Shown here piece by piece: positions 7,893-15,901 of a stretch of DNA of 39,403 nucleotides. Under the pieces are notes generated by a model. That model made no database searches and was not told the DNA's origin. It saw only the letters and a list, made by a program, of their open reading frames with translations. Source of the DNA: CAYXDO01 sp964463485. Lineage in GTDB: Bacteria > Myxococcota > Kuafuiibacteriia > Kuafuiibacteriales > Kuafuiibacteriaceae. The translations under genes and the position numbers were made by a program. The stretch's first letter is position 1, and every line of letters begins with the position of its first letter. The DNA is taken from contig CAYXDO010000100.1 in assembly GCA_964463485.1 (NCBI GenBank), forward strand, positions 1-39,403. The letters run 5' to 3'.

Positions 7893-8809
7893 CAGCAGCC
7901 CGCGCGGTAAGAGCTGCGCTTGAAGTCAGGGTCGGTGAGCTGAGTCGAGCCAGGGAGATCTTTTCCGGACAAGTACTCGTCGTAACTCATGTGAATTCGA
8001 GCTTCGGTGGAAGCTTTTTTGGTCGCCGCGAACGCGCCCAGGTCCTCGCAGCCCAGCAAGCTGCGCACCTCGGAGTTGGACAGGTGCCCCTCTGCGGTCT
8101 TGGCGTGGCGCCCGAAGAACGGGATGTATTTGAGAAAAGAGGTCTCCGCGTTCTCGAGCGCCTCGCGGAGCTTCCAGACGTCCAGGCCCTGACCGAGAGT
8201 CGCGACGTCACGGTACGCCCAAAGAATCGCCTGCTCCCCCTCGGGCGTGGCCGCGTGGTGCTTGGCCAGCGACGCGATGTCCGAGTTGATGCGTTTGCGA
8301 TCGTCGACGGAGGACGCGACCTGACCGAGCGCGTCCCGCCACTTGCTGAGCTCCGAGCGATACGACTTGAGCTGCGCCTCGACCGCGCCCTTGGCCAGGC
8401 CCCCGCTCAGCCCAGACAGCTCGCTGGCTTTGTCCGCTTCCGGACCCTGGAGCTTCCCGTCGTGATTCGAATCCAAGCCGTCGACCTTCTGCCGAGCGTC
8501 TACGAGCGCGGACAGAACCGACATCACCTCGTTGGCGCTCAGGGACTTCGGCTCCGTTCGCCGAGTCGTCGAGCCGCCGCACCCGGAGGTGTAAGTGACC
8601 GTCTCGCTCCGCGTGAACGCGTCTTTGATCGCAGCGAAACCGGACTTCAGGCCCTCGTCCGAAGACGTCGCGACCTTGGCGCTCAAGGCCTGGACGTCGA
8701 CGCCGCCGTCGGCCCCGCGAACCTCCTTGACCAGCCCTTCGAGCTTGTCGAGGGTCGCCTTGGTGAGCGCGGTCGATGGATTGGGGAACGCGGGTTTCTG
8801 GATACTCAT
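7892..8809 (-). CDS. EF-hand protein ending in Gly-Cys; candidate substrate of the radical SAM enzyme
   Basis: I do not recognise the family. The 305-residue protein has no signal peptide or membrane segment and is mostly helical. Residues 113-124 match a complete 12-residue EF-hand calcium loop (D113, N115, D117, G118, L120, E124) after an amphipathic helix. There are only three cysteines: C77 in a SGCGGS segment inside a Ser/Thr/Gly-rich linker (70-85), C254, and C305 as the last residue of SSYRAGC. The small-residue cysteine linker and the Gly-Cys terminus look like places for modification. The gene is first in a two-gene unit with the radical SAM enzyme. Upstream lie 438 bases of mostly repeats. 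A structural or calcium-responsive protein unrelated to the enzyme is also possible. Confidence 0.8.
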   Translation of the reverse strand: MSIQKPAFPNPSTALTKATLDKLEGLVKEVRGADGGVDVQALSAKVATSSDEGLKSGFAAIKDAFTRSETVTYTSGCGGSTTRRTEPKSLSANEVMSVLSALVDARQKVDGLDSNHDGKLQGPEADKASELSGLSGGLAKGAVEAQLKSYRSELSKWRDALGQVASSVDDRKRINSDIASLAKHHAATPEGEQAILWAYRDVATLGQGLDVWKLREALENAETSFLKYIPFFGRHAKTAEGHLSNSEVRSLLGCEDLGAFAATKKASTEARIHMSYDEYLSGKDLPGSTQLTDPDFKRSSYRAGC

Positions 8810-8885
8810 TTGGGAGATGCCCTAGGCGGCTCGGCGGAGATTGTCAACCGCGACTTTGGCCGAAAGGAGGGGCGAGCAGGCTCGG

Positions 8886-9021
8886 CAGGATCGAGCACGA
8901 GCACGAACGAGCACGAGCACGAAGGAGCACGAGCACGAGCACGAACGAGCACGAGCACGGACGAGCACGAGCACGGACGAGCACGAGCACGAACGAGCAC
9001 GAGCACGAGTACGAGTACGAA
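8886..9021 (+). repeat. GAGCAC-type low-complexity tandem array
   Basis: About 135 bases consist almost only of GAGCAC hexamers interrupted by GAAC, GGAC or GTAC variants, giving a higher-order 12-14 base period. Three reading frames are open through it on both strands and encode simple peptides (EHEH, ARAR, TSTS), which I treat as spurious. It fills much of the 438-base gap between the EF-hand gene and the kinase gene, which otherwise contains no recognisable gene. Confidence 0.9.
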
Positions 9022-9125
9022 ACGGAGGCTGTTCGTGCGCTACGCAGGCCAGGAAAGTATTTGCGCATCGTTTCAAATGACTCACCTCGATGTCGCAATC
9101 TCCTAGGGCGAACAGGCTCCTGGTC

Positions 9126-9236
9126 GTACTCGTGCTCGCGCTCGATCCTGACGACTCCTGCTCGTGCTCGATTCTGACTGTCTCGACTAACACTAACACC
9201 TAAGAAGCGCTCGTGCTCCTGCTCGATCCTGACGAC
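9126..9236 (-). repeat. Inverted, diverged copies of the GAGCAC array edge
   Basis: On the plus strand this stretch has three copies of a CTCGATCCTGAC-like motif next to CTCGTGCTCG. Read on the minus strand they give CAGGATCGAGCACGAGC-like units, matching the left edge of the array at 8886. The array and these copies are thus in inverted orientation, with about 100 bases of ordinary sequence between, and could fold as a long imperfect hairpin. Confidence 0.75.
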
Positions 9237-9247
9237 CCTACAGCCGG

Positions 9248-12232
9248 TCACGGTCCTCCGGCGTTTCGGACCTTCTTTTCGAGCTCCCCGATCTTTCCCA
9301 GGAGCTCGCGGCTCTGCGCCGCGCTGAGTTGGGGCTTCACGGCTTGGCGCAGCTCCAGGTACTGGGCCTCCAGCGGATCATAGACCTCGAGCGGCAACGA
9401 GCCCGATTTTTTCCCGAGCTCGTCGAAGATTCGCTTCGTTCTGCGCTCGAGGACCTCCATGGGTACGGGCAAAGTGCGAGCCGCTTCGTACAGCGCGTTC
9501 GCGGTACTCTTGGCCAACGCGGCGTCTTGGGCCTCGGCCGCTTCCTGGAAGCTCCGGATCTTTTCCGCGAGCTCGGGGACCAGCGCCAGGTCACTCATAC
9601 TCATCCCCAGCTTGGCCACTCTGGCATCGAGGGAAGACTTGATGGTGGCGAGGGCCTCTGGGTTCTTGGCGGCTCTCTTAGGAGGCTCGGTCGGCCGCTT
9701 CTCCGGGTCCTGACGCTCGACGGGTGCGATTTTTCTCGGCTCCGACTCTGCCTCGGGCAGTCGGTCCGGGTTCGCTTCGGGGTAGGCATTGCTTGACCCC
9801 GGCGTCGCACCGACGGCTGCCGGAGCCGCAAGCTCAGGCTTCGGGTCCGGTGGTTGGATGGGGTCGGCCGCATTCGCCGGCGCTGGGTCCGGTTGAACGG
9901 GCTCTTCGATCACGACGGTCTCGGCGGGCACCTCGTGACTTCGAGAGAGGGCAACCTGCGCCAGGATCCCGATGAGTGCCACCAGCGCGACGCTCGTCCC
10001 GACCAGCAGCAGCTTCTGAGGCGAGGCGAGGAGCCCCGACGGGGGCCGAGGTGAAGCCACGCCGCCAAAGGTCGCGGTGGTCTCACTGCGCCAATCGTCT
10101 CCGACTTCTTTCGTGATCGAGTCGATTCTCTCGAGCACCTCTTTGGCGCTCGAGAGTCGCTTGGTCGGGTCCTTGACCAAGAGCTCGGCCACCAGAGCCT
10201 CGAACCCTCCACACGGAGGGAGCGGAGCGGCCTCCGCGCGGAGGTGTTGCTCCATGACTTTGGCAGCTCCGCCTCCTCGAAAGGGGGGGTGCCCAGCCAG
10301 CATCTCGTAGAGCAGGATGCCGAGCGCGTAGAGGTCCGCGGCCGGACCGACCTCGGACGAGCGCATGACTTGCTCGGGCGCCATGTACACCGGCGTACCC
10401 ACTACTTGATTGATCCGGGTGAGTGCCTCCGTATCCTCCGGGACCAAGGCTCGAGCGACCCCGAAATCCAAGATCTTCACCCATTCGACACCCTTGTTGT
10501 CGACCAACATGATGTTGGCGGGCTTCAGGTCTCGGTGAACCAACCCTCCTTGGTGCGCCGAAGCCAACCCGCTCGCGAGCTGGCGCGCGAGGTTTTCGAC
10601 GCGGCCCAGAGTCATGGGCGCCTCTGCCTTCAGCGCGTCCCCCAGAGTTCGTCCGACGAGGAGCTCCATCGAGAACCACGGGCGCCCGTCGGACGTGGTC
10701 CCACAATCGTGCACGGTCACCAGGTTCTCATGCTGAACGGCGGACAAGAACTTAGCCTCCCGGAGCAGCCGCTTGCCGGCGCTCTCGTTCGGCTCGGCCA
10801 ACACCTTCACCGCACACTGAAACTCGAGGATTTCATGAGTGGCCCGGTAGACCTTCGCGTACGAACCCTTTCCGAGAGGCTCCACCAACCGATACCCATG
10901 AAGGACCGTTCCGATCATCGGGTCGTCCAGTTTGGGCCGATCTCGAATCCGATCGGTGGTGTCGTACGCGGTCGGCTTGTTCACCGTCTTCACGTCGGGC
11001 GGCTGAGGCAGCACGGCCTCGAGCGCTGGCTTTCTCACCGCGGCCGGCGCGACCGGCGCGAGCACGGTCTCTCCGCCCTGAGTGAGCTCGGCGTCCGTGT
11101 GCTCGGCAGCGCCCGCGAACTCGGCGGTCTCCTCGTCCTCGGCGTCCGCGAACTCAGGATCCACACTCTCCGACCCAGGGCTCGCCGCGCGCGTCTTGGG
11201 CCGAGACTTCACCGGCGTCGAGCCGCTGATACTCGGCTCCGCGGGTATGGCGCCGAGCATCCTGAAATTCGGCTTCCTCTTCTTCTTGGGTTCGCCTCCG
11301 ACCTCACTCGAGCTCGAGTCAGGGCCCCGCCCCGCACGCACCCGACTCATGAATCTCCGCATGGCAAGCCGCGCGTCTTCCGTGATTCGCTTGGCCATCA
11401 GCCGCCACAAGTCAGAGGCGAGCTCATGCGCGGACCCGTGTCGCTGAGTACGCCGAAGAGACGTGGCTCGCTCGATCACCCGCGCGAGGTCGTCTGGAAG
11501 CTCCGGCGAGAGCTCCACGCGAGTCAGCGGCACCTCAGGCGGCGTCGTTTCCACCGGACTATGTCCCGTGAGCATCCGATGAATCACACAGCCGAGCGCA
11601 AAGATGTCCGTCCGTGCGTCCAGCTGAGCTCCCTGCCGCTGCTCGGGCGCCATATAATCAGAGGTCCCCTTGACCGACCCGATCCGCGTCTTGGCCTCGC
11701 GATCGTACGCTCGCGCGATCCCAAAGTCGGTCAGCCGGACCTCGCCGCTCCAAGACACCATCACGTTGCGCGGGGTGACGTCGCGATGGACGATGCCCAG
11801 CGGCTGGCCGCTCGCAGGATGGGTTGCCTCGTGGGCGTAGGCCAGCGCATGCGCCACCTCCGACGCCACGAACAGGACGAGCTCGACAGGAAAGCCTAGC
11901 CCTGCCCCGCGCGCCGCCTCTTCCAGCGCAAGCAGATCCAGCCCGTCGATCAACTCCAGCACCAGGAACGGACGCCCGTCGTTCATCCCGAAATCAAGCA
12001 TCGGCACGATGTTGGCGTGCTGGAGCTGACTGAGGATCCGCGCCTCGTCGAAAAACGAACGCACGAAATCGTCGTCCACTCCGGGCAACAGGCGTTTGAT
12101 CGCCACCCGGCGCGAGATCGCGCGGTCGCCGGAGACCGTGCCTTCGAGCACTTCAGAGGTCCCGCCCCTCGAAATCACTCGCACGATCTCGTAGCGCCGT
12201 GCGCCCTCGATTGCTTGCGCCGGCTCAGGCAC
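9248..12232 (-). CDS. Membrane Ser/Thr kinase with two kinase domains
   Basis: From GTG 12232 the product is 994 residues. Kinase domain 1 (about 14-275) has Lys46 in VAIK, HRDVTPRN (149-156) and DFG (169-171). Kinase domain 2 (about 447-705) has the glycine loop LGKGSYAKV, Lys476, HRDLKPAN (566-573) and DFG (589-591). Both have the APE motif, so both look active. A 170-residue linker rich in Pro, Ala and acids joins them. One transmembrane helix (about 741-761) is followed by a Pro-rich spacer and a helical, probably periplasmic, C-terminal region that may sense a signal. A longer start at 12367 would run into the divergent activator gene and lacks kinase homology. Paired kinase domains could phosphorylate each other; the substrate is unknown. 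Confidence 0.9.
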   Translation of the reverse strand: MPEPAQAIEGARRYEIVRVISRGGTSEVLEGTVSGDRAISRRVAIKRLLPGVDDDFVRSFFDEARILSQLQHANIVPMLDFGMNDGRPFLVLELIDGLDLLALEEAARGAGLGFPVELVLFVASEVAHALAYAHEATHPASGQPLGIVHRDVTPRNVMVSWSGEVRLTDFGIARAYDREAKTRIGSVKGTSDYMAPEQRQGAQLDARTDIFALGCVIHRMLTGHSPVETTPPEVPLTRVELSPELPDDLARVIERATSLRRTQRHGSAHELASDLWRLMAKRITEDARLAMRRFMSRVRAGRGPDSSSSEVGGEPKKKRKPNFRMLGAIPAEPSISGSTPVKSRPKTRAASPGSESVDPEFADAEDEETAEFAGAAEHTDAELTQGGETVLAPVAPAAVRKPALEAVLPQPPDVKTVNKPTAYDTTDRIRDRPKLDDPMIGTVLHGYRLVEPLGKGSYAKVYRATHEILEFQCAVKVLAEPNESAGKRLLREAKFLSAVQHENLVTVHDCGTTSDGRPWFSMELLVGRTLGDALKAEAPMTLGRVENLARQLASGLASAHQGGLVHRDLKPANIMLVDNKGVEWVKILDFGVARALVPEDTEALTRINQVVGTPVYMAPEQVMRSSEVGPAADLYALGILLYEMLAGHPPFRGGGAAKVMEQHLRAEAAPLPPCGGFEALVAELLVKDPTKRLSSAKEVLERIDSITKEVGDDWRSETTATFGGVASPRPPSGLLASPQKLLLVGTSVALVALIGILAQVALSRSHEVPAETVVIEEPVQPDPAPANAADPIQPPDPKPELAAPAAVGATPGSSNAYPEANPDRLPEAESEPRKIAPVERQDPEKRPTEPPKRAAKNPEALATIKSSLDARVAKLGMSMSDLALVPELAEKIRSFQEAAEAQDAALAKSTANALYEAARTLPVPMEVLERRTKRIFDELGKKSGSLPLEVYDPLEAQYLELRQAVKPQLSAAQSRELLGKIGELEKKVRNAGGP

Positions 12233-12269
12233 GCACTTGCCACGATACCAAGATTCTCGGCTGGTGAGA

Positions 12270-12275
12270 TATGGT
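12270..12275 (+). promoter_or_regulatory. -10-like box 6 bases before the activator start
   Basis: TATGGT ends 6 bases before ATG 12282, as expected for a leaderless transcript; GGTGGCGAG next to the ATG could also act as a ribosome-binding site. The whole divergent region shared with the two-kinase gene is only 49 bases, so both promoters must overlap. Confidence 0.4.
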
Positions 12276-12281
12276 GGCGAG

Positions 12282-13682
12282 ATGGCTGGCTCCCCTCGCG
12301 GGCTCCGCGAAGACCCTCTCTCGGCCGAACCGCGCGAATCCGCCCGCACCGCCTTGCATCGACGCACCGGCCCCGCGCTTGGCTCGATCCGTCTGGAAGT
12401 GACCGAAGGCCCGGATCGTGGGCTGTCCTATGTCGCTCGGACCGAGACCACGAGCATCGGGACCAACAAGGACAACGACGTGGTGCTGACTGACGAGACG
12501 GTTTCCGGCTACCACCTCGAGCTCAAACACTTGGGGGAGAAGGTCTCCATCCACGACCTTGGGTCCACCAACGGCACGGCGATCGGTCGCGTCTTCGTCG
12601 AGCGCGGCACGTGCCTGCCTGGCGCGTCCCTTCGATTGGGCAAGACCGTGCTCAAGGTCGACGACGCCGGCCCGCTCGACGTGGAGATCCTCGACGGAGA
12701 TGACTTCCATGGGATTCATGGCCACTCCGAGTCGATGCGGATGCTCATGGCCAAGATCGCGCGGGCGTCCCGCTCGGACGTGTCCGTGCTGCTGCTCGGT
12801 GAAACGGGATCAGGAAAGGAAGTCATTGCGTCGTCGATTCACCAGGCCAGCGGTCGAGCGTCCCAACCTTTCGAGATCGTCGACTGCGGCGCGCTCGCTC
12901 CCACGTTGATCGCCAGCGAGCTCTTTGGTCACGAGAAGGGAGCCTTCACGGGCGCGGACCGGCGTCACGTCGGCGCCTTCGAGCGAGCCCACGGCGGCAC
13001 GATCTTTCTCGACGAGATCGGCGAGCTTCCGCCGAGCCTGCAGCAGACTCTGCTCGGAGCGCTCGAGCGTCGCTCCTTCCGCCGCGTGGGAGGCACGACA
13101 CCGATCTCGGTGGACGTCAGGCTCGTGTGTGCGACGAACCGCGACCTACGGGCGGAGGTCAATGCAGGGAGCTTTCGCGAAGACCTGTATTATCGCATCG
13201 CGGTCGTCAGGCTCGAGATCCCGCCGCTGCGAGCTCGCATCGAAGACATCCCCGTGCTGGTCGAACATTTTCTCCGCGCGGCTGGGTACGAAGAGCCGCT
13301 CGAGGAGCTCGTACCCCCACCCGTGATGGACCAGATGCGTGAGTATCGCTGGCCTGGAAACGTCCGAGAGCTGAGGAATTTCGTGGAGGCAGCGCTCGCC
13401 ATGGGGGAGGCTCCGGGGCTCGACCGAGAGAGTAGCCCAGCGCCTCCTTCGAGGGCCAACGTTGGGCGGGCTCCGGCGATGGAGTTTCCGAGCGTACCCA
13501 TCGAGTCATTGATGCTTCAGAAATACAAAGAAGCGCGGAGCGTCGTGTCGAACGAGTTCGAAGCCATATACCTTCGGAAGCTGCTCGAGCGTGCGGGCGG
13601 AAACGTGTCGAAAGCCGCCCGAGAGGCGGAGATTCATCGAACCTATCTGATCGAGATGTTGAAGAGACACGAGATCAAGTGA
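12282..13682 (+). CDS. FHA-domain sigma-54-dependent transcriptional activator
   Basis: This 466-residue bacterial enhancer-binding protein has an FHA domain (about 56-125, with STNGT at 95-99) in place of a receiver domain. The AAA+ domain follows, with Walker A GETGSGKE (173-180), the sigma-54 contact loop GAFTGA (220-225) intact, and Walker B IFLDEIGE (241-248). A Fis-type helix-turn-helix ends the protein (about 425-466). FHA domains bind phosphothreonine, so activity is probably switched by a Ser/Thr kinase; the divergent two-kinase gene is the obvious partner. It should open sigma-54 promoters from upstream sites; its targets are not identifiable here. A start 15 codons upstream is possible, but ATG 12282 has the better upstream signals. 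Confidence 0.94.
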   Translation: MAGSPRGLREDPLSAEPRESARTALHRRTGPALGSIRLEVTEGPDRGLSYVARTETTSIGTNKDNDVVLTDETVSGYHLELKHLGEKVSIHDLGSTNGTAIGRVFVERGTCLPGASLRLGKTVLKVDDAGPLDVEILDGDDFHGIHGHSESMRMLMAKIARASRSDVSVLLLGETGSGKEVIASSIHQASGRASQPFEIVDCGALAPTLIASELFGHEKGAFTGADRRHVGAFERAHGGTIFLDEIGELPPSLQQTLLGALERRSFRRVGGTTPISVDVRLVCATNRDLRAEVNAGSFREDLYYRIAVVRLEIPPLRARIEDIPVLVEHFLRAAGYEEPLEELVPPPVMDQMREYRWPGNVRELRNFVEAALAMGEAPGLDRESSPAPPSRANVGRAPAMEFPSVPIESLMLQKYKEARSVVSNEFEAIYLRKLLERAGGNVSKAAREAEIHRTYLIEMLKRHEIK

Positions 13683-13689
13683 CGCCAAG

Positions 13690-14274
13690 TCAGCGGACGA
13701 GCAAAGCTGCGCACGCCAAGAGTCCGACGGCAAACCCAGCCAAGACCTCTCGCGGCGTGTGGCGACCGAGGACGACCCTCGACCAACCCACGAGCACCGC
13801 GACGCCGAGCAAGGCCGTGCCGCCGAGGTTGACGCCCAGAATTCCGGCTGAATACACGGCCATCGCCGTGTGCAGCGAGACCTTGAGCGCGAAGCGATTG
13901 AGCGCAAGAGAGAGCGCGAGCATGCCGGTCGCGACGAGGGACCCACGGACGACCACAGAGGGTTGGCCGATCAGCTCGAGAGCGGCCGTGCTGAGCGCGG
14001 TGGTCACAATCGCCGCTCCGTACAGAGGCGCTCGCCGGTCTCGCTCGGGCACGTCGATGTGACTCCACCAGCCGCGCCACCGGCCGAATAGGACCAGCGC
14101 CCCCACGACGAGCAGAGAGCCGAGGGTCAAGCTCAGGAGAGCGCGAAAGCCTGCGGTCGATGCGGCCTCGGACGTCGCCAGCGCGATCGACAGCGGAATC
14201 AGGAGAAAAGGGTGGCCCGCGACCGACACGAAGCGGGCGAGCGAGCGCACGAAGGGGGAGGGTCCGGGGCTCAC
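13690..14274 (-). CDS. PAP2-like membrane phosphatase-family protein
   Basis: From GTG 14274 the product is 194 residues with about five or six hydrophobic helices. Motifs of the PAP2 (type 2 phosphatidic acid phosphatase) superfamily are visible: an Arg-rich DVPERDRRAP (74-83), KVSLH (131-135) with the motif II His, and SRVVLGRHTPRE (165-176), matching SR-x5-H-x3-D except that Glu replaces Asp. It may dephosphorylate a lipid phosphate or undecaprenyl diphosphate. A TTG at 14376 would overlap the neighbouring kinase gene by 77 bases and is less likely. It lies 25 bases after that gene, so the two may be co-transcribed. It converges with the activator gene, 7 bases apart. Confidence 0.8.
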   Translation of the reverse strand: MSPGPSPFVRSLARFVSVAGHPFLLIPLSIALATSEAASTAGFRALLSLTLGSLLVVGALVLFGRWRGWWSHIDVPERDRRAPLYGAAIVTTALSTAALELIGQPSVVVRGSLVATGMLALSLALNRFALKVSLHTAMAVYSAGILGVNLGGTALLGVAVLVGWSRVVLGRHTPREVLAGFAVGLLACAALLVR

Positions 14275-14299
14275 CCGGGAGAGTCGATCCGGCTCGCAG

Positions 14300-15838
14300 T
14301 CATTGGGTGCTTGGGTCGAGCTGCCGTTCGACTCGAGCTCGCGCGGCGTCCAGGTAAAAGGCGTCGAACGTCGCAATCACTGCTTTCATATGGTCCCGGT
14401 CGAACGGCTTCATCAAAAAACCGATGATTCGTGGGTCCGGCGGTGTGTCGATGCGCAGGTCCGATATCAGCAGCAGGCCAACGCCTGGAGCCGTCCTATC
14501 GAGAATTTCGAGGCACTTGGCCGGGTCGCCGCAAGTCACCTGGGGGTCGACCATGATCCAGCGAAAGTCACCCCGGCGTTTTCGTAGAGTCGCCTCGAGC
14601 TCGGCCGCGGAGCTCACCGGAACGCCGTCGTAGCCGACGGTCGAGAGCATCCTGCAGGTCGCCCGCCGAACCGCTGGGTCGGGGTCGACGACCAAGACCC
14701 ACCCGGTGAGCTCCGCGGTCGTGTTGATGTTGTCCAAGGTCTGGCGACTCGGCTCGGTCGCGCGGGCGAACCGGAGATCGAAGCGAGTGCCTTGGCCGAC
14801 GACCGATCGAACATCGATCGTCGCGCGAAGCTCATCGCAGAGGCGCCTGACGGTCGCGAGCCCGATCCCCGAACCGCCCGCGGCGGCCTTGGTGGTGAAG
14901 TAGGGTTCGAAGATCCTCGAGAGAGTTTGTTCGTCCATGCCCGGTCCGGTGTCGACCACGGAGAGTGCGACTTCGCCCGGGTCGCCGTTTCGGACATCGA
15001 TCAAGAGCTGGCCTCCGTCGGGCATCGAATCACACGCGTTCTTCCCTAGGTTCAGGACGATCTGGTCGAGCTGGCTCTGTCGACCCAGAATCCAAACCGG
15101 ACCATGGTCTGGGACCTGAATGTCGATCGAGCGCGGCGTGATGCGACGCAAGAGCCGAGCCATGTCCGCGGCGATTCGGTCGAGCCTGAGAGTGACTCGC
15201 AAGTCTTCCCCGGCGCGGGAAAAGCGAAGAATCTCGCGAGACAAGTCCGCGCCGCGTTTGACCGCTTCCTCACACTCTCCAAGCACCTCCATCAGCTCCA
15301 AGTCGGGGCTCGCGCGAAGACGGTGCGTGAGATAACTGACGTTGGCCATGATGATCGAAAGGACGTTGTTGAAATCGTGCGCGATGCCGCCGGCGAGCGC
15401 CCCGATGGACTCCATCCGTCTCGCTCGCTGAATTTGTTCGTCCAAGGGGTCGAAACGCGTGAAGATCAAGAGGGCGTGAGTTCCAAGCAGGATGTAATCA
15501 CCGGAGCCAAGGCTGGCGGATTTGATGGGTCGACCATTCAGAAACGTGCCATTTCGGCTGGATAAGTCGGTGACGAACCAGGACTCCGTGGCAGAGTCAT
15601 AGTGGACTTTGGCGTGATGTCGAGAGACTCCGGTGTCCGACAGACGTAACGCACACTCGGCGCCGCGGCCGATCATCACGGGGGCCGACATGGAGAGCGA
15701 GAGCTTGTTGTAGTTGGCCGATCCGCCGAGCACGACGAGCGTCGCTCGGCTGCTTGGGTCGCCGGTGTCGCGGACCTCGGTGCCGTCGACCACGCCGGTC
15801 GAGGACGAGAGCAGATCCGAACCCTCGGGTTCAGCCAT
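14300..15838 (-). CDS. FHA domain-histidine kinase-receiver hybrid
   Basis: This is a soluble 512-residue hybrid sensor kinase. The FHA domain spans about 32-128, with IGRG (56-59) and SSRNGT (93-98). The HisKA helix has phospho-acceptor H154 in GGIAHDFNN. The ATPase domain shows NACD (267-270), DTGPG (296-300) and GSGIGL (322-327). The C-terminal receiver (about 378-490) has Asp385/387, acceptor D431 and Lys477. There is no membrane segment. FHA input suggests that Ser/Thr kinases control this two-component path, linking the two phosphorylation systems in this cluster. The receiver may act on its own kinase or pass phosphate to an unlinked protein. Confidence 0.93.
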   Translation of the reverse strand: MAEPEGSDLLSSSTGVVDGTEVRDTGDPSSRATLVVLGGSANYNKLSLSMSAPVMIGRGAECALRLSDTGVSRHHAKVHYDSATESWFVTDLSSRNGTFLNGRPIKSASLGSGDYILLGTHALLIFTRFDPLDEQIQRARRMESIGALAGGIAHDFNNVLSIIMANVSYLTHRLRASPDLELMEVLGECEEAVKRGADLSREILRFSRAGEDLRVTLRLDRIAADMARLLRRITPRSIDIQVPDHGPVWILGRQSQLDQIVLNLGKNACDSMPDGGQLLIDVRNGDPGEVALSVVDTGPGMDEQTLSRIFEPYFTTKAAAGGSGIGLATVRRLCDELRATIDVRSVVGQGTRFDLRFARATEPSRQTLDNINTTAELTGWVLVVDPDPAVRRATCRMLSTVGYDGVPVSSAAELEATLRKRRGDFRWIMVDPQVTCGDPAKCLEILDRTAPGVGLLLISDLRIDTPPDPRIIGFLMKPFDRDHMKAVIATFDAFYLDAARARVERQLDPSTQ

Positions 15839-15844
15839 GACCGG

Positions 15845-15850
15845 AGTATG
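15845..15850 (-). promoter_or_regulatory. Near-match -10 box before the FHA/histidine kinase
   Basis: On the minus strand CATACT lies exactly 6 bases before ATG 15838. It differs from TANNNT at the first base only. There is no clear ribosome-binding site, so this may be another leaderless start. Confidence 0.3.
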
Positions 15851-15901
15851 CCAGTCGAGGCGGGGCAGGGCCTAGGCCCATTCTGCGCGGGCTGACTTCG
15901 G

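Noticed and set aside
8886..9021. CRISPR array
   Set aside because: There are no unique spacers and the period is 6-14 bases; no cas genes are near.
8776..9251. Open frames through the GAGCAC array
   Set aside because: They encode only simple repeats such as EHEH or TSTS and are open in several frames at once, as expected for a 6-base repeat.
10244..11899. 551-codon plus-strand frame
   Set aside because: Antisense to the two-kinase gene; no recognisable motifs and a composition typical of GC-rich shadow frames.
12233..12367. Longer N-terminus for the two-kinase protein
   Set aside because: It would overlap the divergent activator gene and its promoter and adds no kinase sequence.
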